64,000 bases of DNA, from contig JBKBLR010000001.1 in assembly GCA_046296195.1 (NCBI GenBank), positions 214,810 to 278,809 on the forward strand, in the 5' to 3' direction. Numbering within the stretch: position 1 is the stretch's first letter; each line of letters opens with the position of its first letter. The notes below the pieces were generated by a model that was not told the DNA's origin, made no database searches, and saw nothing but the letters and a program-made list of their open reading frames with translations. Source of the stretch: Amphiplicatus sp046296195. Its GTDB lineage: Bacteria > Pseudomonadota > Alphaproteobacteria > Caulobacterales > Parvularculaceae. A program made the position numbers and the translations under genes. Shown piece after piece: positions 18,184-26,620 of this stretch.

Positions 18184-20112
18184 ATGATCGAAAAACGAAC
18201 GGCGCGCATCGCCGCCATGCTCGGCGGCGCCTGCCTGCTCGCGATCGCCGCAGGCTGCGCGAAGAAGGCGGAGCCTGCAAAGCCGGACGCCGCCGCAGCG
18301 GCCGCAGCCGAAGCCGGCGACGAAACCACACGCGCCCGCGCTTTGCTCGACAAGGTCGAGACGACCTATCGCGAACTCTTCGAGGAGGCAGGCCGCATCC
18401 AGTGGGTCAACGCGACCTACATCACCGATGACACCGACTGGCTGGCCGCCAAAAGCGCCGCCGAACTGACGAAGCTGTCGGTCGAGTTCGCCAAGGAGGC
18501 CGCGACCTTCAAGGACGCCGCGCTTCCGGCCGACCTTCGCCGCAAGCTCGATTTCATTACCCTTGGCATCGTCGCCCCGGCGCCGTCGCGCGAGGGCGCG
18601 GCGAAAGAGCTCGCCGACATCACGACGCGCCTCGGTTCGACCTATTCGACAGGAACCATCAATCTGTCGGGCGGCGCCTTTTCCGCCGCCGACCTCAAGG
18701 CGGCGCTGACGCGCGTGCGCGGCGAGGACGGCGACACCGCGAATCCGGTCGTCCGACAGAACGAGACCGAGCTCCTGATGCGCCAGCTGCGCGATCCGGC
18801 CGAGCTCGCCGAGGTGTGGACGAAGTGGAACGATTACGCCGCGCGCATGAAAGGCGATTACGCGCGCATGGTCGAGATCAGCAATGAGGGCGCGAAGGAG
18901 CTCGGCTACGCCGACACCGGCGCGCTCTGGCGCGCGGGCTATGACATGAGCCCGGAGGAATTCGAAGCCGAGGTCGACCGCCTCTGGGGCCAGGTCAAGC
19001 CGCTCTATGACCAGCTCCACTGCTTTGTCCGCGCCGAACTCAACAAGAAATATGGCGACGCCGTCGTCCCGCTCGGCGAGCCGATCCGTGCGGACCTTCT
19101 CGGCAACATGTGGGCCCAAGAATGGGGCGCGATCGGCGACATCGTGTCAGTCGGCCCGCAGAAATCCTCGGTCGATCTCGACGCGCTGCTGAAGGCGAAG
19201 GGCTATGACCCCGTCAAAATGGTGAAGACGGGCGAGAACTTCTTCGTCTCGCTCGGCTTCGACCCCCTGCCCGACACGTTCTGGAGGCGCTCGCAGATCG
19301 TCAAGCCGCCGGGCCGCGAGGTCGTCTGCCACGCCTCCGCCTGGGACATCGACCTCAAAGACGACATCCGCATCAAGATGTGCACGACGGTCGGCGCAGA
19401 GGATTTCGTCACCATCCACCACGAACTCGGCCACAACTTCTATCAGCGCGCCTACAAAAACCAGCCGGTTCTTTTCCAGAACGGCGCCAATGACGGCTTC
19501 CACGAGGCGATCGGCGACATGATCGCGCTGTCGATCACTCCGGAATATCTGAAGCAGATCGGCCTTCTCGATGCCGTGCCGCCGGCCTCCGAAGACCTCG
19601 GCCTTTTGATGCGGCAGGCGCTCGACAAGATCGCGTTCCTGCCCTTCGGCCTCGTCGTCGACAAGTTCCGCTGGGACGTCTTCTCGGGCGAGATCACGCC
19701 TGACCGCTATAATGAGGGCTGGTGGGCGCTGCGAACCCAATATCAGGGCATCGCGCCGCCCGCCCCGCGTCCCATCGACGGCTTCGACGCCGGATCAAAA
19801 TACCACGTTCCCGGCAATGTTCCGTATACGCGCTATTTCCTCGCGCGCATTCTGCAGTTCCAGTTCTATAAGGCGGCCTGCGACCAGATCGGCTGGAAGG
19901 GCCCATTGCACCGCTGTTCGTTCTATGGCTCGAAGGAGGTCGGCCGGAGGCTCAACGCCATGCTCGAGATGGGCGCTTCAAAACCCTGGCCCGACGCGCT
20001 GGAGGCCTTCACCGGCAGCCGGCGCATGGACGGGTCGGCGATCGTCGCTTATTTCGCGCCGCTGATGGAGGAGCTTAAGAAGCAGAACGAAGGACGCCAG
20101 TGCGGCTGGTGA
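18184..20112 (+). CDS. M2 family (ACE-like) peptidyl-dipeptidase lipoprotein
   Basis: The 642-residue zinc peptidase is related to angiotensin-converting enzyme. TIHHELGHNFYQ supplies the HExxH zinc ligands, and the third ligand Glu is in FHEAIGDMIA about 24 residues on. The ATG at 18184 gives a signal peptide with a lipobox (LAIAAGC), so it is probably an outer-membrane or periplasmic lipoprotein; a longer frame from 18124 would spoil this. The linker after the Cys is Ala/Lys-rich. Bacterial M2 enzymes release dipeptides from peptide C-termini; the physiological substrate is unknown. An intrinsic terminator follows about 90 bases later. Confidence 0.92.
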   Translation: MIEKRTARIAAMLGGACLLAIAAGCAKKAEPAKPDAAAAAAAEAGDETTRARALLDKVETTYRELFEEAGRIQWVNATYITDDTDWLAAKSAAELTKLSVEFAKEAATFKDAALPADLRRKLDFITLGIVAPAPSREGAAKELADITTRLGSTYSTGTINLSGGAFSAADLKAALTRVRGEDGDTANPVVRQNETELLMRQLRDPAELAEVWTKWNDYAARMKGDYARMVEISNEGAKELGYADTGALWRAGYDMSPEEFEAEVDRLWGQVKPLYDQLHCFVRAELNKKYGDAVVPLGEPIRADLLGNMWAQEWGAIGDIVSVGPQKSSVDLDALLKAKGYDPVKMVKTGENFFVSLGFDPLPDTFWRRSQIVKPPGREVVCHASAWDIDLKDDIRIKMCTTVGAEDFVTIHHELGHNFYQRAYKNQPVLFQNGANDGFHEAIGDMIALSITPEYLKQIGLLDAVPPASEDLGLLMRQALDKIAFLPFGLVVDKFRWDVFSGEITPDRYNEGWWALRTQYQGIAPPAPRPIDGFDAGSKYHVPGNVPYTRYFLARILQFQFYKAACDQIGWKGPLHRCSFYGSKEVGRRLNAMLEMGASKPWPDALEAFTGSRRMDGSAIVAYFAPLMEELKKQNEGRQCGW

Positions 20113-20202
20113 TGCGCGCCGCGTAACCGGTCGACGATGTCAACCATGAAGGATTCTGCTTATTGATCGGTTGACTCTCCTCGCCGTTCCGCCTGACCTT
20201 CG

Positions 20203-20241
20203 CAAATCGCGCCGCGGCTCCCGCCCGGCGCGATTTTTGTT
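20203..20241 (+). terminator. Intrinsic terminator after the M2 peptidase
   Basis: The stem AAATCGCGCC / GGCGCGATTT encloses a GC-rich loop and is followed by TTTTGTTT. It lies in the 243-base convergent gap before coaE, which holds no other recognisable feature. Confidence 0.8.
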
Positions 20242-20355
20242 TAGGCCCCGCGGCCGCGCCCCCTCTCCCGCAAGCGCAGGAAGCAGCGCTGCGGCGCGGG
20301 AAAAGGGCGCCTTTCGCGACCCTTCTCGCTGCGCCTTCGCGCGCGAAAAGACGGC

Positions 20356-20949
20356 TCACGCCCGCGCGCGCAGCGCCTTCATCACCGCAGCGACCTGCGC
20401 CCGCGTCTCGGCGAGGCTGGCGCCGGTGTCGATGACGAAATCGGACCGGCGGCGCTTTTCGGCGTCGGGCGTCTGCTTCATCAGGATCGAACGGAATTTC
20501 ATCTCGGTCATGCCGGGCCGGGCGAGCACCCGCGCGCGCTGCGCCTCGGCCGGCGCCGACACGACGACAACAGTGTCGAAGAATTTCTCCGCGCCCTTCT
20601 CGAAGAGCAGCGGAATGTCGAGAACAACGATTTCCGCGCCTGCCCGCGCCGCTTCGTCGATGAAGGCGCCGCGGTCTGCGCCGACGAGCGGATGGACAAG
20701 CGCCTCGAGCTCGGCGAGCCGCACGGCGTCGTTGAGGACAAGCGCGGAGAGCCTTTCGCGGTCGACGCCGTCCGGCCCGATCGCTTCCGGGAAGCGCTCC
20801 CTTACCGCAAGATATCCCGGAGCGCCCGGAGCGTAGAGGCGCCTTACCGCGGCGTCGGCGTCCCAAACCGCCGCGCCTTCCTCCGCGAACATCGCCGCGA
20901 CGGTCGATTTGCCCATCCCGATCGACCCGGTGAGCCCGACGGTGATCAT
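20356..20949 (-). CDS. coaE: Dephospho-CoA kinase
   Basis: CoaE phosphorylates dephospho-CoA with ATP, the last step of CoA synthesis. The 197-residue protein has the P-loop GLTGSIGMGKST at the N-terminus, then DADAAVRRLY and VLDIPLLFE, all typical. The ATG at 20949 overlaps the aroE stop by 4 bases; the longer frame to 21027 is aroE shadow. It is fourth in the ppsR-maf-aroE-coaE run, a layout common near alphaproteobacterial origins; dnaQ, which often follows, is not present here. Confidence 0.95.
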   Translation of the reverse strand: MITVGLTGSIGMGKSTVAAMFAEEGAAVWDADAAVRRLYAPGAPGYLAVRERFPEAIGPDGVDRERLSALVLNDAVRLAELEALVHPLVGADRGAFIDEAARAGAEIVVLDIPLLFEKGAEKFFDTVVVVSAPAEAQRARVLARPGMTEMKFRSILMKQTPDAEKRRRSDFVIDTGASLAETRAQVAAVMKALRARA

Positions 20950-21797
20950 CGCCCTTCCCTCGCCTTCAGCGCGGCGACGAGCCGCGCGCGCAACTCGGCA
21001 TCGACGACTGCTGTCGATCCGAGCCAAGCGCGATAGCCGATCGCCGCCTGATGCATCAGCATCGAAAGCCCGTCGACAAGGGTCGCGCCGCGCGCGCGCG
21101 CGGCGGCGAGCAGCGGCGTTTCAAGCGGCGAATAGACGATATCGGCGACAGCGGCGCCGCGCGGCAGGCGCGCGAGGTCGATGTCGAGCGGCGCTTCGCC
21201 GGTCATGCCGAGCGAGGTCGCATTGACGAGCAGGTCGACGCCGCCGACCGCGTCGCTGCGCGCTTCCCAGTCGATCGCCTCGCCGTCAACAAGCAGCGCA
21301 AGATGGCGCGCGCGATGCGCAGTGCGGTTGGCGATCATGATCTTGCGCGCGCCGGCAAGGCGCTTCAGCGCGATTGCGACGCCGCGCGCCGCGCCGCCCC
21401 CGCCCAGCACGAGCGCGGTTCGCGGCCTCACGCCCGCCTCCTCGAGCGACGCCGCAAAGCCTGCAATATCGGAATTGTGGGCGTGGATGCGCCGGCCGGA
21501 AAAGGTCAGCATATTGGCGGCGCCCGCCGCCCGCGCCTCCTCGCTCGCGTCGTCACACAAACCCATCGCGCGTTCCTTGTGAGGGAGCGTGACGTTGACG
21601 CCTGCATAGCCCTCGAGGATCAACCGTTCGATCGCCGCCTTGAAAGTGTCGTAACTCGGCTCGACCGGAATCGCTTCATAAGCGATTTGCCTTCCCTCGC
21701 GCGCAGCCCAGGTCGCGTGGATGACAGGCGACAGCGAATGCCCGACCGGCCAGCCGACGACCCCGGCCTTGCGGACAGGGACGCCGGCGCTCACCAT
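20946..21797 (-). CDS. aroE: Shikimate dehydrogenase
   Basis: AroE reduces 3-dehydroshikimate with NADPH in aromatic amino acid synthesis. The 283-residue protein has GWPVGHSLSPVIH for shikimate binding, NVTLPHKE with the catalytic Lys, HNSDIAGF with the catalytic Asp, the nucleotide loop VLGGGGAARG, and MLMHQAAIGY near the end. The start overlaps the maf stop by 7 bases and its stop overlaps coaE, so the operon is tightly coupled. Confidence 0.95.
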   Translation of the reverse strand: MVSAGVPVRKAGVVGWPVGHSLSPVIHATWAAREGRQIAYEAIPVEPSYDTFKAAIERLILEGYAGVNVTLPHKERAMGLCDDASEEARAAGAANMLTFSGRRIHAHNSDIAGFAASLEEAGVRPRTALVLGGGGAARGVAIALKRLAGARKIMIANRTAHRARHLALLVDGEAIDWEARSDAVGGVDLLVNATSLGMTGEAPLDIDLARLPRGAAVADIVYSPLETPLLAAARARGATLVDGLSMLMHQAAIGYRAWLGSTAVVDAELRARLVAALKAREGR

Positions 21798-22390
21798 GGC
21801 AGAGCCCCGCGCTCCTTCAGGAAACCGAGAAGCGGAAAGAGCGCCAGGCCGAGCACAGTAAAATGATCGCCCTCGATGCGCTCGAAAAGCCTTCCGCCGA
21901 GCCTCTCGACCTGATAGGCGCCGACGCTCGCCAGAACCTCCTCGCCGGCGGCGGTGAGATAATCTTCGATCTCGCTGCGCGTCATCGCGCGCATATGCAG
22001 TGTCGCGCTTGCGCCATGCTCGAACAAAACGGCGCGGTTCTCGACGACGCAGACGCCGTTGACGAGACGGTGCGCCCTGCCCGCGCAGCGCTCCAGCCGG
22101 TCGGCCGCTTCGCGAAGCGTTTTCGGCTTGTCGAAGATCTCCGCATCCATCTCCATGATCTGATCGGCGCCGATGATGAGCGCGCCCGGCGCATCGATGG
22201 AGCGCGCCTTTTCCCGCGCGAGCGCGAGCGCGAGGCCCTGAGCGTCGAAACCGTCTTTCAGGAAGGCCTGCTTCAGGGCGGATTCGTCCGCTTCGGGCCG
22301 CATCGCCCGATACGAAACGCCGGCGGCGTCGAGGATCTGGCGCCTTATGGCGCTCGTTGAGGCCAGAATGACGCGCGGTTCACTCATCAA
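21791..22390 (-). CDS. maf: Maf family nucleotide pyrophosphatase
   Basis: Maf proteins hydrolyse non-canonical or surplus nucleoside triphosphates to monophosphates. The 199-residue product has LASTSAIRRQIL at the N-terminus, the catalytic Asp in IIGADQI, DKPKTLREA and a VGAYQVE stretch. Two adjacent Met codons (22390 and 22387) are possible starts. It overlaps the 3' end of ppsR by 11 bases and the start of aroE by 7. Confidence 0.92.
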   Translation of the reverse strand: MMSEPRVILASTSAIRRQILDAAGVSYRAMRPEADESALKQAFLKDGFDAQGLALALAREKARSIDAPGALIIGADQIMEMDAEIFDKPKTLREAADRLERCAGRAHRLVNGVCVVENRAVLFEHGASATLHMRAMTRSEIEDYLTAAGEEVLASVGAYQVERLGGRLFERIEGDHFTVLGLALFPLLGFLKERGALPW

Positions 22391-23252
22391 TCTCGCCCGT
22401 GACGTCCGCCTGCCGGTTGCGGCGCGCCGAAAGCTTGGTGAGGATCGCCGCCGCGGTCTCCTCGACCGATTTACGCGTCACGTCGATGACGGGCCAGCGG
22501 TGCTTGGCGTAAAGGCGCTTGGCGCGCAGCACCTCCGACCGGATGCTGTCAAGATCGGAATAGCCTTCGGCGTGCTCGGCCGCATTCATGCCCCCGAGCC
22601 GGCTCTGGCGGATCTGGGCCAGCCGTTCGGGGCTGGCGATGAGGCCGATCACAAGCGGGTTTTTGAGGCTTGTCAGCTCCGCCGGCGGATCGGCATGCGG
22701 CACCAGCGGGACGTTGGCGGCTTTGACGCCGCGATTGGCGAGATACATGCAGGTCGGGGTCTTGGACGTCCGGCTGACGCCGACGAGAACGACATCAGCA
22801 GGCTCGAGGTCATAGGTCATCTGACCGTCGTCGTGGCTCAGCGTATAGTCGATCGCCGCGATGCGCCGGAAATAAGCGTCATCCATTTCATGCTGCGCGC
22901 CGGCCTTGCGCGTCTGTTCAAGGCCGAGGAAATCGGAGAACGCCTCGATAAAGGGGTCGAGAACGGAGATCGCGGGCGTTTGCAGTTCCGAGCAGCGCGC
23001 TTCCAGCATCCGGCGCAGCTCCGGATTGACGACGGTGTAAAGAACAAGGCCTGGCGCATTCTCGATGTCAGCGAGAACGCGCTCCATCTGCGGCTTCGAG
23101 CGGATCAGCGCATAGATGTGCTCGAACGGATAGGCGCTGGCGAACTGCGACGTCACCGCCTTGAAAACCGCGTTCAACGTTTCGCCGGTCGAATCCGAAA
23201 CAAGATGAACATGGAAATAGCTCGACGCTTTTTCAGCGAACGCGATCGTCAT
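22380..23252 (-). CDS. ppsR: DUF299 pyruvate,phosphate dikinase / PEP synthase regulatory protein
   Basis: The family comprises bifunctional Ser/Thr kinases/pyrophosphorylases that switch PPDK or PEP synthase off and on, using ADP and phosphate. The 290-residue protein opens with FHVHLVSDSTGETLNAV and has the P-loop-like GVSRTSKTPTCMYLANRG, both diagnostic. The ATG at 23252 is used; 14 extra codons upstream are not conserved in character. Its homologue (RP001 in Rickettsia) flanks the replication origin opposite hemE in Caulobacter and Rickettsia, and the same arrangement occurs here. No PPDK gene is in the window. Confidence 0.92.
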   Translation of the reverse strand: MTIAFAEKASSYFHVHLVSDSTGETLNAVFKAVTSQFASAYPFEHIYALIRSKPQMERVLADIENAPGLVLYTVVNPELRRMLEARCSELQTPAISVLDPFIEAFSDFLGLEQTRKAGAQHEMDDAYFRRIAAIDYTLSHDDGQMTYDLEPADVVLVGVSRTSKTPTCMYLANRGVKAANVPLVPHADPPAELTSLKNPLVIGLIASPERLAQIRQSRLGGMNAAEHAEGYSDLDSIRSEVLRAKRLYAKHRWPVIDVTRKSVEETAAAILTKLSARRNRQADVTGEIDE

Positions 23253-23527
23253 TTTGGCAGCGTCCTGTTGAGCATATGGGGAAACGCGGTGCAAAGAACG
23301 CCTGCATCAAGCGCAGGCCGCGCGCTTGTCAAAAACGCCCGGTTTTTTCGGCGCCGGCACCCGCCCGGCGCCCAAGGAGCGATGGAAAGCCAACAGCACA
23401 CAGTGCGTCGTTGGCTCCGCCGGGGCGGCTGGGAAAAAGAATCCCCGAAAACGACTCGACAATCACGTTGTTTGTGCCTGCCCTGCAATTTCGCGCATAG
23501 TCGCGTCAGGCGCGCCCGATGCGCATA

Positions 23528-23544
23528 TGGGGAAGCTGTGGGGA
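23528..23544 (-). promoter_or_regulatory. Tandem W-box-like DnaA motifs
   Basis: Two TGGGGA (TCCCCA on the minus strand) motifs lie 11 bases apart, close to one helical turn, in the middle of the candidate origin. Confidence 0.5.
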
Positions 23545-23604
23545 GGCGCGGGTGCAAATTGCGAGGAAAAGGCGTTTGCGGCTCTTTTTCCCCGAGACTC
23601 CCCA

Positions 23605-23619
23605 TTAATACTTCCTTCA
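23605..23619. promoter_or_regulatory. Near-match CtrA site
   Basis: TTAA, seven bases, then TTCA: one mismatch to the TTAA-N7-TTAA CtrA consensus. It starts one base after the plus-strand W-box and 21 bases from the perfect site. Confidence 0.4.
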
Positions 23620-23625
23620 TGATTC

Positions 23626-23640
23626 TTAAGAGAGTCTTAA
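23626..23640. promoter_or_regulatory. CtrA-type binding site upstream of hemE
   Basis: The sequence TTAAGAGAGTCTTAA is a perfect TTAA-N7-TTAA CtrA half-site pair and also a perfect TTAAGA / TCTTAA palindrome. It ends 36 bases before the hemE ATG. In Caulobacter, CtrA sites overlap the hemE promoter inside the origin and couple its firing to the cell cycle. Confidence 0.65.
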
Positions 23641-23676
23641 AAGATCAAAGGGTCCTTCGCCAATGAGCCTGCGCTG

Positions 23677-24702
23677 ATGAAACCATTCCTTGCAGCCGCC
23701 TATGGAACCGCGCTTTCCCAGCCGCCGATCTGGCTGATGCGGCAGGCTGGCCGGTATCTGCCTGAATATCGCGCGGTGCGCGCAAAGGCGGGATCGTTCC
23801 TTGACCTTTGTTATGACTCGCAGATGGCAGCCGAAGTCACCCTTCAGCCCATCCGCCGCTTTGATTTCGACGCCGCCATCTTGTTCGCAGACATCCTGCT
23901 CGTGCCGCACGCGCTCGGCCAGGACGTGTCCTTTGCGGAAGGCGAGGGGCCGCGGCTCAGCCCTGTCAAAACCATTGAAGATATTAAAGGATTTCGGGAT
24001 CGAGACATTCATCAGCGGCTCGCTCCGGTCTATGAGACCGTGCGCCTGGTGCGGGGGGCGCTCGGGCAGCAGAAGACTCTCATCGGCTTTGCCGGCGCGC
24101 CTTGGACCGTTGCCACATACATGATCGGCGGCGGAGCCCAGCGCGATCCCTCCGCCCTCCGCGCTGTCTGGTATGGCGACCCGTCCTTCGCCCAAGCGCT
24201 TATCGATCTCCTCGTTGACGCCACGGCGGATTATCTTCTTGCCCAGATCGCCGCTGGGGCCGAGGCCGTGCAGCTCTTCGACACCTGGGCGGGAGGACTC
24301 CCAGAACCGATCCTGAAAGCGGCCTGTCTCGATCCCGCGGCGGCAATCGCGAGGCGTGTGAAATCGAAGCACCCCGACGTGCCGGTCATCCTGTTTCCGA
24401 AAGGGGTAGGGCCAGCCGCCGCGGCCTTCGCAGGCCTGCCGGATTGCGACGTGATCGGGATCGATCACAGCCATCCTTGGGGCGAGGCGCGCCGGACCCT
24501 TTCCCCTCAGGCGACGGTGCAGGGCGGGCTCGACCCCATGCTGGTGGTCGCCGGCGGCAAGCGTCTCGATGAGGAAGCCCGCCGCCTCATCGAGACGTTC
24601 AAGGGCGTTCCTTACATCTTCAATCTCGGCCACGGCCTTACCCCCGATACGCCGCCGGAGAACGTCGCTCGGCTTGTCGAAATCGTGCGAGCGAACGGGT
24701 AG
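23677..24702 (+). CDS. hemE: Uroporphyrinogen decarboxylase
   Basis: HemE converts uroporphyrinogen III to coproporphyrinogen III in haem synthesis. The 341-residue protein has PPIWLMRQAGRYLPEYR with the substrate-binding Arg residues, the catalytic Asp in FDAAILFADIL, LFDTWAG, and the C-terminal GHGLTPDTPPENV. The ATG at 23677 overlaps the stop of a four-codon frame (ATG at 23663, M-S-L-R-stop) that has AAAGGG upstream; translation of hemE may be coupled to it. hemJ follows after 6 bases, so this is a haem operon reading away from the origin candidate. Confidence 0.96.
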   Translation: MKPFLAAAYGTALSQPPIWLMRQAGRYLPEYRAVRAKAGSFLDLCYDSQMAAEVTLQPIRRFDFDAAILFADILLVPHALGQDVSFAEGEGPRLSPVKTIEDIKGFRDRDIHQRLAPVYETVRLVRGALGQQKTLIGFAGAPWTVATYMIGGGAQRDPSALRAVWYGDPSFAQALIDLLVDATADYLLAQIAAGAEAVQLFDTWAGGLPEPILKAACLDPAAAIARRVKSKHPDVPVILFPKGVGPAAAAFAGLPDCDVIGIDHSHPWGEARRTLSPQATVQGGLDPMLVVAGGKRLDEEARRLIETFKGVPYIFNLGHGLTPDTPPENVARLVEIVRANG

Positions 24703-24708
24703 GGCCTA

Positions 24709-25155
24709 ATGACCGCGTTCCTCGCCGGGCACTACCTGATCCTGAAAGCGCTCCACATCGCCGCTGTCATCGCCTGGATGGCCGGCATCATGTATCTGCC
24801 GCGGCTCTTCATCTATCATCTCGAAAGCGCGCGGGGCGGGGAGGCCGAGGCCTTCTTCGTCAAGATGGAGCGCCGGCTTCTAAAAGGCATCATGAACCCG
24901 GCCCTCATCGCGGTATGGCTGTTCGCGATCCTGATGCTGACCGCCAATCCGGCCCACCTCAAGGCGGGCTGGTTCCATGTGAAATTGCCGATGGTCGTCG
25001 GCATCTCGGCGATCCATGGTTTCTACGCCGTGACCCAGAAGAAATTTGAGCGGGGCGAGCGCCCGAGCACGGGCCTCTTCTGGCGATGGATGAACGAGGC
25101 GCCCTTCGCGCTGATGCTGGTCGCCGTCTTCATGGCGATCCTGAAGCCGTTTTGA
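24709..25155 (+). CDS. hemJ: Protoporphyrinogen IX oxidase HemJ
   Basis: HemJ is the membrane-bound oxidase that makes protoporphyrin IX in most alphaproteobacteria. The 148-residue protein has four transmembrane helices. The conserved His is in LKALHIAAVIAWMAG in the first helix, and KLPMVVGISAIHGF carries the conserved Lys and second His. FERGERPS and RWMNE are also typical. Coupled closely to hemE, it gives a two-gene haem unit. Confidence 0.95.
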   Translation: MTAFLAGHYLILKALHIAAVIAWMAGIMYLPRLFIYHLESARGGEAEAFFVKMERRLLKGIMNPALIAVWLFAILMLTANPAHLKAGWFHVKLPMVVGISAIHGFYAVTQKKFERGERPSTGLFWRWMNEAPFALMLVAVFMAILKPF

Positions 25156-25330
25156 CGGCGGATCGGCCGACCATTGACGCCGCCGCCGCTGAGCCTATAT
25201 CTCAGACATCCTGCCCGAGGCCGGCTCTGCTTCGCCTGAAGCGCTGATCCGCGCCCCCTTTGATCTCTCGCCAACTCTTCGAAGGCCCCCCCGGGGTCTT
25301 CCTTCACCCATTCGGAAAAGCGCGTTCGCC

Positions 25331-26614
25331 ATGTCGATCCCCAGCCAGATCTCCCTCGAAGAACTGAAGGGGAAATCCCCCGCTGACCTCCTCGCCTTCG
25401 CCGAGGAGCTCGAAGTCGAGAACGCCTCGACCATGCGCCGCCAAGACATGATGTTCGCGATTCTGAAGGAACTCGCCGACCGCGAAGTCGAGATCGCCGG
25501 CGGCGGCGTGCTCGAGGTGCTGCCTGACGGCTTCGGCTTCCTGCGCTCGCCGGAAGCGAATTACCTTCCGGGTCCGGACGACATCTACGTCTCGCCCTCG
25601 CAGATCCGGCGCTTCGCGCTCCGGACTGGAGACACGGTGATCGGCGAGATCAGGAGCCCCAAAGAGGGCGAGCGCTATTTCGCGCTTCTCAAGGTTTCGA
25701 CGATCAATTTCGAGGACCCGGAAAAGGCGCGCCACAAGGTTCATTTCGACAACCTGACGCCGCTTTATCCGGACGAGCGCCTGAAGATGGAGATCGTTTC
25801 GCCGGACGACCCGAAGAAGAAGGACCTCACGGCCCGGGTCATCGACCTCGTGGCCCCGATCGGCAAGGGCCAGCGCTCGCTGATCGTCGCGCAGCCGCGC
25901 ACCGGCAAGACTGTCATCCTTCAGAACATCGCACATTCGATCGAAGTCAATCACCCCGAATGCTATCTGATCGTTCTCCTCATCGACGAGCGCCCCGAAG
26001 AGGTTACCGATATGCAGCGCTCGGTCAAAGGCGAGGTGATCTCCTCGACCTTCGATGAGCCGGCGACGCGTCACGTCGCGGTCGCCGAAATGGTGATCGA
26101 GAAAGCCAAGCGCCTCGTCGAACATGGCCGTGACGTCGTCATTCTGCTCGATTCGATCACGCGGCTGGGGCGCGCCTACAACACCGTGGTGCCGTCATCC
26201 GGCAAGGTGCTGACCGGCGGCGTCGACGCCAACGCGCTGCAGCGGCCGAAGCGCTTCTTCGGCGCCGCGCGCAACATCGAAGAGGGCGGGTCGCTGACGA
26301 TCATCGCAACGGCGCTCATCGACACCGGGTCGAAGATGGACGAGGTGATCTTTGAAGAGTTCAAGGGCACCGGCAACTCCGAACTCGTCCTTGACCGAAA
26401 GGTCGCCGACAAACGCACCTTCCCGGCGATCGACATCGCCAAATCCGGCACGCGGAAGGAGGACCTCCTCGTGCCGAAGAACGAGCTGCAGAAAGTCTAT
26501 GTGCTGCGCCGCATCCTCAACCCGATGGGCACGTCGGACGCCATCGACTTCCTGCTCGACAAGCTGCGCCAGACGAAGACCAACCAGGACTTCTTCGACT
26601 CGATGAACACCTGA
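25331..26614 (+). CDS. rho: Transcription termination factor Rho
   Basis: Rho is the hexameric RNA helicase that ends transcription. The 427-residue protein has the N-terminal helical and cold-shock-like RNA-binding domains (LEVLPDGFGFLRSP, DDIYVSPSQIRRF), the Walker A AQPRTGKTVI, Walker B LIVLLIDERPEEV, the Q-loop SGKVLTGGVDANAL and the R-loop region GSKMDEVIFEEFKGTGN. The 175-base leader probably carries the promoter; Rho often regulates itself there. It ends 6 bases from the stop of the convergent DUF2474 gene. Confidence 0.97.
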   Translation: MSIPSQISLEELKGKSPADLLAFAEELEVENASTMRRQDMMFAILKELADREVEIAGGGVLEVLPDGFGFLRSPEANYLPGPDDIYVSPSQIRRFALRTGDTVIGEIRSPKEGERYFALLKVSTINFEDPEKARHKVHFDNLTPLYPDERLKMEIVSPDDPKKKDLTARVIDLVAPIGKGQRSLIVAQPRTGKTVILQNIAHSIEVNHPECYLIVLLIDERPEEVTDMQRSVKGEVISSTFDEPATRHVAVAEMVIEKAKRLVEHGRDVVILLDSITRLGRAYNTVVPSSGKVLTGGVDANALQRPKRFFGAARNIEEGGSLTIIATALIDTGSKMDEVIFEEFKGTGNSELVLDRKVADKRTFPAIDIAKSGTRKEDLLVPKNELQKVYVLRRILNPMGTSDAIDFLLDKLRQTKTNQDFFDSMNT

Positions 26615-26620
26615 GGCGTC

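Larger units (their letters stand above)
23253..23676. other. Candidate chromosomal replication origin (oriC, Caulobacter type)
   Basis: This 424-base gap lies between divergent DUF299/ppsR and hemE, the gene pair that brackets oriC in Caulobacter and Rickettsia. It has no coding content. I see four exact W-box motifs (TCCCCA, weak DnaA sites defined in Caulobacter): minus orientation at 23277-23282, 23528-23533 and 23539-23544, plus orientation at 23599-23604. Two TCCCCG variants lie at about 23441 and 23589. A TTAA-N7-TTAA CtrA-type site lies at 23626-23640 and a near match at 23605. The sequence CATATGGGGAA occurs twice, about 250 bases apart. No perfect TTATCCACA or TGATCCACA box was found. 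Genes on both sides point away from the gap, as expected at an origin. Confidence 0.75.

Noticed and set aside
22347..23666. Plus-strand frame of 439 aa covering ppsR and the origin candidate
   Set aside because: It is opposite a clear DUF299 gene and continues into the non-coding gap with low-complexity sequence.
23626..24633. Minus-strand frame of 335 aa opposite hemE
   Set aside because: The hemE coding strand has all family motifs, and the reverse frame has none.
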